64,000 nucleotides of DNA from Sorex araneus (lineage: Eukaryota > Chordata > Mammalia > Eulipotyphla > Soricidae): contig NC_073311.1 in NCBI RefSeq assembly GCF_027595985.1, positions 50,076,463 through 50,140,462 on the forward strand. The letters are read 5' to 3'. Below the pieces are notes generated by a model. The model worked only from the letters and a program-made list of their open reading frames with translations, did not search any database and was not told the DNA's origin. Below are positions 55,535-64,000 of the stretch, piece after piece. Positions within the stretch are counted from its first letter, which is position 1, and every line of letters begins with the position of its first letter. Made by a program: the position numbers and the translations under genes.

Positions 55535-58500
55535 TGTTTTTTAAAATTTTTTAATTAAATTTATTTATTTTTAACTAGTGAAAATTTTTTGTTTTTTAAA
55601 ATTTTTTAATTAAATTTATTTTTAATTAGTGAAAATTTTTTTGTTTTTTTACATTTTTTAATTAAATTTATTTATTTTTAATTAGTGAATTAGAGGGTAC
55701 AGTTACAGATTTATACATTTTTGTGCTCATGTTTTCCTCAAGTTTGAGAACCCATCCCTTCACTAGTGCCCATTCTCCACCACCAGTAAACCCAGCATCC
55801 CTCCTACCCTCCCCAATCCCATCTCCCCCCACCCCACCCTGCCACTGTGGCAGGGTATTCCCTTTTGTTCTCTCTCTCTAATTAGGTGTTGTGGTTTGCA
55901 ATAAAGGTGTTGAGTGGCAACTGTGTTCAGTCTCTAGTCTGCATTCGGCCCACATCACCCTTCCCCCGAATGGCCTTCGACCACATTATACTTGGTGATC
56001 CCTTCTCTTCCTTGCCCTCTCTTCAGAATGTGAGGCAGCCTCCACACCATGGAGTCAACCTCCTGATACTTATTTCTACTATTCTTAGGTGTTAGTTTCC
56101 TTCTCTGTTATTCTATTTTCCACAGATGAGTGCAATCTTTCTATGTCTGTCTCTCTCTTTCTGACTCATTTCACTTAGCATGATACTTTCCATGCCGATC
56201 CACTTATATGCAAAATTCATGACCTCCTTTTTTCTAACAGCTGCATAGTATTCCATTGTGTAGATGTACCAAAGTTTCTTCAACCAGTCATCTGTTCTAG
56301 GGCACTCGGGTTTTTTCCAGATTCTGGCTATTGTAAACAGTGCTGCGATGAACATATGAGTGCAGATGTCATTTCTACTATACTTTTTTGCTTCTCTGGG
56401 ATATATTCCCAGCAGTGGTATTGCTGGGTCAAATGGGAGCTCAATTTCTAATTTTTTGGGAATCGTCCATATTGTTTTCCAAAGGGGCTGAACCAGTTGG
56501 CATTCCCACCAGAAAGTGTCCCTTTCTCCCCACATCCTCTCCAACAGCGGTTGCTTTCGTTCTTTTGAATGTGTGCTAGTCTCTGTGGTGTGAGGTGGTA
56601 TCCCATGGTTGTTTTGATCTGCATCTCCCTGATGATTAGTGATGTAGAGCACTTTTTCATGTGCCTTTTGGCCATTCGTATCTCTTCCTTGGGAAAGTTT
56701 CTGTTCATTTCTTCGCCCCATTTTCTGATGGGGTTGGATGTTTTCTTCTTGTAGAGTTCAACCAGTGCTTTATATACCATTGATATCAACCCCTTATCTG
56801 ATGGGTATTGTGTAAATATCCTTTCCCATTCTGTAGATAGTCTTTGTATTCTGGTCACTGTATCTTTTGCGGTGCAGAAGCTTTTTAGTTTAATGTAGTC
56901 CCATTTGTTGATTTCTGTTTCCACTTGGTTGGCCAGTTGCATGCCATCTTTAAGATACCTTTATCTTCAGTATCGTGGAGGGTTTTGCCGACCTTGTCTT
57001 CAATGTACCTTATGGTTTGTGGTCTGATGTTGAGGTCTTTAATCTATTTTCATCTGACTTTTGTGCATGGTGTCAGGTCGGGGTCTAAGCCCATTCTTTT
57101 GCATGTGGTTGTCCAGTTGTGCCAGCACCATTTGTTAAAGAGACTTTCCTTGCTCCACTTCACATCTCTTGCTCCCTTATCAAAGATTAGATAATCATAC
57201 ACTTGGGGTTGTGGGTAGGGATATTCCACCCCGTTCCATTGATCTGAGGCTCTAACTTTGTTCCAGTACCATGCTGTTTTAATTGTTACCGCTTTGTAGT
57301 AAAGTTTAAGGTTGGGGAGGGTGATGCCTCCCATCGTCTTTTTCCCAAGAATTATTTTAGCTATCCGTGGGCGTTTGTTGTTCCATATGAATTTTAGGAT
57401 TGCTTGATCTGTTTCTTTGAAGAATGTCATGGGTATCATTATAGGGATCGCATTGAATCTGTATAATGCTTTGGGGACTATTGCCATTTTGACAATAGTG
57501 ATTCTCCCTATCCACGAGCAGAGTATATGTTTCCATTTCCTCATGCACTCTTTTATTTCATGGAGTAGCGTTTTATAGTTTTCTTTGTAGAGGTCTATTA
57601 GTTCCTTGATTAAGTTGATTCCTAGGTACTTGATTTTCTGGGGCACAATTGTGAATGGGATTGCTTTTTTCATGTCCCTTTCCTCTGCCTCATTGTTTGT
57701 GTATAGGAAGGCCATGGATTTTTTTTAATTTTTTTAATAAATTTATTTATTTTTAATTAATGAATCATCATGAGGGTACAGTTACGGATTTATACACATC
57801 TGTGCTTATGCTTCCCCCATACAAAGTTCGGGAACCCATCCCTTCACCAGTGCCCATACTCCACCACCAGTAAATCCAGCATCCCTCCCATCCTCCCCGG
57901 AAGGCCATGGATTTTTGGGTATTGATTTTGTAGCCTGCAACTTTACTGTATAAGTCTATTGTTTCTAAGAGTTTCTTAGTAGAGGCTTTAGGCTTCTCTA
58001 TATATAATATCATATCGTCTGCAAATAGTGAGAGTTTGATTTCTTCCTTTCCTATCTGGACGCCCTTAATCTCTTTTTCTTGTCTAATAGCTATTGCAAG
58101 TACTTCCAGGACTATATTGAAGAGAAGTGGTGAGAGTGGGAATCCTTGTCTTGTCCCTGATCTTAGAGGGGAGGCCCTTAGTTTTTCCCCATTGATGATA
58201 ATGCTTGCTGTAGGCTTGTATTAGATGGCTTCGACTATCTTGAGGAAAGTTCCTCTAAAACCCATTTTGGTGAGGGTTTTCATCATGAACGGATGTTGGA
58301 TCTTGTCAAATGCTTTCTCTGCATCTATTGATATGATCATATGGTTTTTATCTTTATTTTTGTTGATATGATGGATTATGTTGATTGATTTCCGAATGTT
58401 AAACCATCCTTGCATTCCCGTGATGAATCCCACTTGGTCATGATGTATGATCTTTTTGATGAGTTGTTGGATCCTATTTGCTAATATTTTGTTGAGGATC

Positions 58501-58914
58501 TTCACATCGGTATTCATCAGGGATATTGGTCTATAATTTTCTTTCTTAGTGGTGTCTTTGTTTGCTTTTGGTATTAGGGAGATGTATGCTTCATAGAAAC
58601 TGTTTGGGAGAGTTCCTATTTTTTCAATTTCCTGGAAAAGCTTGAGGAGAACTGGCAACAGGCCTTCTTTAAATGTTTGGAAGAATTCACCAGTGAATCC
58701 ATCTGGGCCTGGGCTTTTGTTTTGGGAGATATTTTTGATTACAGTTTCAATTTCCTTAACATTGATGGGTCTATTCAGGTATTCCAAGTATTCTTTGCTC
58801 AGTCTTGGGAGATTGTAGGAATCAAGGAATTCATTCATTTCTTTTAGGTTCTCCTGTTTTGTCACGCTTAGACCTTCAAAGTAGTCTCTAATGATCTTTT
58901 GAATCTCTGAAAGA
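55535..58914 (-). mobile_element. L1 LINE, 5'-truncated, well preserved, downstream of CLEC2
   Basis: Tail and 3' UTR at 55535-56110, then ORF2 read on the - strand up to 58914. The reverse transcriptase block is open over 233 codons (58221-58922), with [13 protein letters not shown] and [20 protein letters not shown]. The catalytic LFADDM motif follows near 58020 after a frame interruption. Stops and shifts elsewhere make it inactive. It is interrupted by a small L1-tail insertion at 57724-57898. Confidence 0.94.
57724..57898 (-). mobile_element. 175-bp L1 3'-end insertion nested in L1
   Basis: GGAAGGCCATGGATTTTT flanks it at 57706 and 57899. The insert contains only an A-rich tail and the last part of the L1 3' UTR (CACCAGTGCCCATACTCC and flanks). 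Confidence 0.95.
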
Positions 58915-59049
58915 GCCTCCAATGCAGCATCTTTGGGAAGGACGAGTAGATAGCGGCTTCTAGAATCTCAGGGCTAGCACGAATGGAGACATTACTGAGA
59001 CTGCTCGAGAAATTTGAGGATCAACGGGATGATGATGATGATGATGATA

Positions 59050-59087
<38 letters not shown>

Positions 59088-59095
59088 AATGATGA
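58915..59095 (+). mobile_element. type-C repeat, 3' part, with (GAT)n
   Basis: AGAGCCTCCAATGCAGCATC, GAATGGAGACATTACTGAGA, AACGGGATGATGATG and a (GAT)n array to 59095. It abuts the L1 end directly. Confidence 0.85.
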
Positions 59096-59371
59096 GTATT
59101 TTCAGTTTGTGAAACATACTTGGGCTGAAGTGCTACTTGGAGCAGTAGAGCACTTGCCTAGAATGCTGGAAGCCCTGGGTTTGATGCTCTCCCTCCCCCT
59201 TGGACACCCACAGCTCAGCCCTGGTAGACCTCAGTACAGCTGGTAATCCCATTGACTCAGCCTAGCATCAAGTTGGGAGACCCAAATACAGGGCTGAGAG
59301 TAACTGGGAGTGTCTGCCCCACATACCAAGAACTTCTGGGATGTAATATAATTATAAGAATATATTATATG

Positions 59372-59922
59372 ATGAATCACGAAATCCCATTAATCATCAA
59401 TTTTTCGAGCGTGCTCAGTAACCTCTCAATTTGTCCTTTCCCTGAGATCTTAGAAGTCTCTCTCGACTTGGCCCTTCCAATGATGTCGCACTGGAGGCTT
59501 TTTCAGGGTCAGGGGAATGAGATCCAGCTTGTTACTGGATTTAGCATATAAATATACCATGAGAAGCTTGCAAGGCTGTCCCATGTGGGCAGGAAACTCT
59601 CAGAAGCTTGCCAGTTTCTCCCAGAGGGAGAATTAGGCTATAAGATATTGTAGCCTACTGGAACGATACCTTGTAATCTTCCAAACGCTTCTGGAAGCAT
59701 GCTTTTAAGTCTCTGGATGTTGGCTGTTGATGGAATTACACACACCTGGGTTCCTCTGCCGGTGCCTTCATGTGTGAGGTCTGTCCAAACGTGTGGAGAG
59801 GGGCAAGCATGGCTGTAGCTAGGTTCCGGTGGTCTTCAGCCACTGGGAGATCTGCTTGGGGTGGGGAGGGAAGCTGGATCCCATCCTCTCTGAGGGGCCC
59901 CGGGGAAGACAGCCACATAATA
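59372..59922 (-). mobile_element. type-C repeat, near full length
   Basis: Reverse-strand homologue of 51182-51696 and 20501-21024: CGAGCGTGCTCAGTAACCTC at its 3' end, ATGATGTCGCACTGGAGGCT, CCGGGGAAGACAGCC at its 5' end. Confidence 0.87.
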
Positions 59923-60384
59923 TATGAATATATATATGAATATAATATATTTGTATGTTATATATAGTAATATATGAATAAATAATTAAAATATTAGGAA
60001 ATAAAAAATCTAGCATGTTTGATTTAAACTCCCACTTTAATGACAGATTGAAGTGGTGAGAGTCTTTTAGGCAATTGGCATCCAAGCAGACATGTTTATA
60101 TGCTTTTTGGTTTAAAACAATAGTGCTTTGGATTATGGGTTCTTCAGCTATACTGTACCGACGAATCCCAAATAGGATGAAATAACAATGTACAATGTGT
60201 CCTCTCTCCTAAGCATGTAAAAAAAAAGAAAAATCAAAAAATGAAAATTTTAAATTCTTTATAAATATGATCGTCTATATTTTTTAAAATATAAAACCAT
60301 TGTTTTTAGTTTTTGTGCATGCAGATATATTAAATAAAATAATTAAATATTATCAGCAATAGCCTTATTTACTCCTACCTTTTG

Positions 60385-60636
60385 GGCTAGAGAGATAGCA
60401 CAGGGGCAGAGCATTTGCCTTGCATGCAGCTGACCTGGGTTTGATTCCTCCACCCCTCTCGGAGAGCCTGGCAAGCTACTGAGAGTATTTCGTCTGCATG
60501 GAAGAGCCTGGCAAGCTACCATTGGTGTATTTGATATGCCAAAATCAGTAACAACAAGTCTCACAATGGAGACGTTACTGGTGCCCGCTCGAGCAAACCA
60601 ATGAGCAATGGGGATGACAGTGACAGTGACAGTGAT
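60385..60636 (+). mobile_element. type-B SINE with target duplication and (TGACAG)n end
   Basis: GGGCTAGAGAGATAGCACAG head, CCTCTCGGAGAGCCTGGCAA, CAGTAACAACAAGTCTCACA, GTTACTGGTGCCCGCTCGAG, then four TGACAG-type units. ACTCCTACCT flanks it (60371 and 60637). Confidence 0.95.
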
Positions 60637-60646
60637 ACTCCTACCT

Positions 60647-61321
60647 CTTTATAATATTTTGCCTTATCATCCATATTATCTCAGGTTTTTCTAAGAGGCA
60701 GAGTGTCTGTTTTAAACTGTGTCTTAAGAAAGATTAAGTATGTCTTAAACACGGCCATGAAGCTGATGGCCCAGAAAACCAGAGGAAAAAGCTGTTCTTG
60801 TTTAGAGAAAATCAGGCAGCAAGAAAATCTGAAATCTACCTTTCCTCAATCTCCTCCCCTCTTAAATACTCTACAGCTCAACCCTGGTGGTCCTCACCAT
60901 AGCTGATGATCCCCTTGGCTCAGGTCTGGCAATAAGTTGTGAGACCCAAAGTCAGGGCTGAGAGTAAGTAGCAGGGCCCAGTGACCGGAAGGGACTGTTT
61001 GGAGAGAGGAACAGTTTCAGGCATTGGAATTTACCCAATCTGGTTTGACTGGTTCAAGGAAAAGAAAAGATAAAGCCCAGACTGCACTTGTGCAAATTCT
61101 GTGGCTAAGTATGCAGTCTGAGGAGTGAAGGGTGGGAGATTGGGGGGCAGGGGGTTAGAGAGTTTAGGGGAAGGGAGGTTCCTAACTCTTGATATCAGAA
61201 AGTCAGATAACCTTGTTTTCTTCTCTGTGTGGGTAACAGCTTGAAAAGAAAGCACATCTTGTTCCTTTGAGTGTGTTGAGTGGAGGAGCGGGGGTTTAGA
61301 TACCCTTTCTGGGGAAGGGGA
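60647..61321. other. unassigned intergenic sequence
   Basis: Searched for CLEC2 exons because the adjoining segment is an intron-2 paralogue. None found. Small + and - frames show no domain. Confidence 0.45.
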
Positions 61322-62060
61322 TGTGGCTTGCATTGGAGAATGATCATTTTTACTTTGCTATTAAGACGTGATTGTTAGAAGAGAAGGAGAGAGTCAAGGA
61401 GACCTACTCAGGTGATCTGTAGAAATCTAGGTGAGAGATGGTGATAACTTAGACTTGATGAGCGCAGTGGGGGTGTGGTAGGTGGTCAAATTCTGGATAC
61501 ATTGAACATTGGAGCCACAGTATTTTATAACAGATTGCATATGAAAATTTGCAAAAAGAAACTCCTACGTAACTCTAAGGATTTTCTGCTGAGCCATGGC
61601 AAGAAATGAGTGAATGGCAAGAAAAGAGAAAGACTTATCAAGCGTTTTATCTTTGGATCTGTTTTTCGCACAGAGAATGTTCAAAAGTACAGAACTCTAT
61701 GTCTTAACAAAAATTTCTCTGTATATATAATTGTTCAGAAATAAATGACTTGCCAGAATTAATAAATAATTATTTCATCTATTCTGATTTTATTATTGTC
61801 TGTCTACCCAGACCTTATTCCAACAACTCCTAATGTAACCCAGAGATATTTTTTATTTTTTTGGCTGGGGTGAGGAGCAAGGGAAGGGGAGATGCATGCT
61901 GGGGATTCAAGTGAGGGTCTCAAATAGACAAGGCGTGTACTGAGCCCATCTTGAAGCATTTCTGAAATCTAATAACAACTAACAATTTTTACTGAAGTTT
62001 AAATTGTTGCAAATTATATAGTTCCTAGAATATTATAAAATTCATTTTAAAATGGCATTG
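61322..62060 (+). repeat. segmental duplication copy 2 (paralogue of CLEC2 intron 2)
   Basis: Colinear match to 50228-50945. The homology stops abruptly at both ends. No transmembrane or lectin exon was recognised upstream (60.6-61.3 kb) or downstream before the L1 at 62873. It is best read as a leftover of a second CLEC2 gene in the cluster. Confidence 0.85.
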
Positions 62061-62092
62061 TGTGGTGTGATCACTAAAATCACTATCATTAC

Positions 62093-62285
62093 TATTATCC
62101 TGTTCATCAATTGCTCAAGCAGGCACCAGTAATGTCTTCGTTCGTCCCTGTCATGTGCCATTGTAGCCCAGTGGCATATCCTCGCTCCAGGAACACAAAG
62201 AGAACGTTTTGTTACTGTTACTGTTTTTGGCATATCCAATACGTCATGGTTAGTTTGCCAGGCTCTGCCATGCAGGCGATATATC
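62093..62285 (-). mobile_element. type-B SINE carrying an extended RTE LINE tail
   Basis: On the - strand the SINE body (CAGAGCCTGGCA, GATATGCCAAAAACAGTAAC) is followed by about 100 bp that encode the RTE C-terminal motif, including VPGARICHWATMAHDRD and HYWCLLEQL. Most type-B copies keep only the last 45 bp of this tail. Confidence 0.8.
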
Positions 62286-62289
62286 CTCA

Positions 62290-62872
62290 GTATATATACT
62301 CAGTAGATTGCTAGGATCTCCATAAGGGACAGAGGCTTTTGGGGTGGCCTCTAATTGCCTTTATGGGTGTTCCCAGTCTACCCAAAACAGGGTTTTGGTG
62401 GGCTGGCATTCACACACTGACAAACATGCACTGCATGCTTCTTTGGGCAGCACCTGGGACATCTGTGTTCTCAGGTTAATCTCCTTGAGATTGAAGGAAT
62501 ACACCCAGAGGTTGTTGAACAGCTGGCAAAGCAGAACTCTCGGAGGGTCTGTGCCAGGTCAAACACCCACGCCGAGACCAAGTCACCTAGAGGCCAGCAG
62601 GCAGCACCCCGGGTGGAAGAACTGCAGTGCGCACCACTGCTGCTGCTCCATGCCTGATGGCGCCAAGACTCGTTCTGGCCATGGTCCCTCCATGTCCCGC
62701 CGATGCTACTCCATCTGAATCTTTTAAGACAGCCAGAAGTGTCCAGCAGGGGTCACATGCAAAGTGCCCTGCTTGGCTTGTTGAGCTGTACGCCATTCAA
62801 GATGAGATGGTGAGCTGGATTCAGGAGAGAATGAGGGGTTCGGGTGGTGGCAGTGCCATCTTGGATCTTTTG
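62290..62872. other. unassigned GC-richer sequence upstream of an L1
   Basis: Overlapping frames on both strands (for example 62344-62718 +) have no domain. Parts may belong to an older repeat. Confidence 0.35.
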
Positions 62873-63295
62873 TGTGGTGGGATATAGTGAAAAAACTCAA
62901 TGAAATAAAGGCCTCACGAAGAATACTTTATCTGGCTAAATTCTCACTCAAATTTGAAGGAGTAAAACACTATTTTATGGATAACCAACAGCTCAGGATG
63001 TTCATACACTCAAAACCAAACTTCAAAGAAGGACTAAAGGGTCTACTGTAGGACAGAGAAAACCTCTACAAGCATAACAAACCCGGACAGAAAGACGGCA
63101 CAAAACCAGATGACAATAATCTCTCTCAATGTCAATGGTCTAAATGCACCAATTAAGAGACACAGAAAAACAAAACGGATTCAGAAACTGAACCTAACAT
63201 TCTGTTGCCTACAAGAAACACATCTGAACAGTCAGAGCAAACATAGACTCAAAGTCAAAGGATAGAAAACAATCCTGCAAGCCAACAGCTTCCTC

Positions 63296-63367
<72 letters not shown>

Positions 63368-64000
63368 GGATGGCCTCACTAGTATCTGACAATATAGATT
63401 TCAGGCTGAAAAAGATTAAAAAAAACAGCGAAGGCCATTTGTATTAATCAAGGGATTTGTACAACGGGAAGAAATCACACTCCTAAACATATACGCAACC
63501 AATGAGGAACCAGCTAAATACTTAAAACAACTACTAACAGATTTAAAGGAGGACATTGCTAGCAGCACAATTGTAGTTGGTGACTTCAACACCACCTTAT
63601 CACCCCTGGATAGCTAACAAGTTTAAAACTCAACAAATAAACACTGAATTTGAAGGAGGAAAGAGATAGAAGAGAGAGGGGTTAATAGATCTATACAGGG
63701 CATCCCCCAAAAAGAATACACATTCTTTTCCAGTGCACATGGAACACTTTCCAGAATAAACCATGTGTTAGGCCAAAGAACATACCTGAACAGAGTCAGA
63801 AAGATAAAAATTGTATCAACTATCTTTTCAGATCATGATGTACTGAAGATAGAAGTTAATCATGCACAGATGCAGAGAACCAAATCAAACACCTGGAAAT
63901 TAAACAACTTAATGTTGAACAAAAAGTGAGTCATGAAGGAAATTAAAGAAGAAATCAAAAGATACCTGGAAACAAATGAGAATGTAGATACAAGCTACTA
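62873..64000 (+). mobile_element. L1 LINE, ORF1 end and ORF2 endonuclease, runs off the window
   Basis: Begins in ORF1 (WWDIVKKLNEIKASRRILYL, FMDNQQLRMFIHSK), then the intergenic spacer and the ORF2 start at about 63110 (MTIISLNVNGLNAPIKRHRK). The endonuclease frame is broken by stops and by a (GA)n array at 63301-63362. Confidence 0.93.
63301..63362 (+). repeat. (GA)n microsatellite inside L1 endonuclease
   Basis: About 31 GA units that interrupt the ORF2 reading frame. Confidence 0.97.

Noticed and set aside
60703-60906. Candidate paralogous CLEC2 exon upstream of the duplicated intron block
   Set aside because: The 67-residue frame is basic and soluble, with no hydrophobic helix or lectin motif, and lies outside the duplicated segment.

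Overview
The window is eutherian nuclear DNA, most likely from a shrew (Soricidae, Sorex type). The clearest sign is a SINE family, present in roughly two dozen copies, whose consensus starts with GGGGCTGGAGCGATAGCACAG. It has an internal tRNA-like A box and B box (GGTTCGATTCC) and ends in GTGTGACCCAAAAAGC plus an A-rich tail. From memory this matches the SOR SINEs of shrews. There are no bacterial-type genes. Most of the sequence is intergenic or intronic and is built from L1 LINEs, SINEs, LTR fragments and microsatellites.

The one gene I can support is a five-exon C-type-lectin-like receptor ligand of the CLEC2 family (closest to CLEC2D/LLT1) on the + strand, 46441-55158. Splice phases agree across all four introns and the frame is open throughout, giving 209 residues: a short cytoplasmic tail, one transmembrane segment (type II) and one lectin-like domain. 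A CCAAT element and a TATA-like box lie about 280 and 240 bp upstream of the start codon. A 720-bp piece of its second intron recurs at 61322-62060, which suggests a second, largely lost CLEC2 copy, as expected in the multi-copy natural killer gene complex.

Layout. 0-8.4 kb: SINEs, L1 pieces and a 2.2-kb-spaced tandem duplication (3.3 kb and 5.5 kb). 8.4-15.6 kb: a solo LTR with an imperfect target duplication, a second LTR-like block, two copies of a composite retroelement (GC-rich head, L1-like tail) and the 3' end of an RTE-clade LINE. 15.6-25.2 kb: a + strand L1 3' end, then a long old - strand L1 interrupted by a GAT-tailed repeat and by a younger L1 with a clear target duplication. 25.8-46 kb: L1 3' ends, SINEs, a solo LTR with a perfect target duplication (31920-32326), large microsatellites and a small CRE-containing minisatellite. 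46.4-55.2 kb: the CLEC2 gene. 55.5-58.9 kb: a well-kept - strand L1. 59-64 kb: repeats, the intron-2 paralogue and an L1 that runs off the window.

The most interesting pattern is that at least two short repeat families end in sequence derived from the 3' end of an RTE LINE, of which a decayed fragment is present at 15.2 kb. One copy at 62.1 kb carries a longer RTE tail joined to the SINE body.
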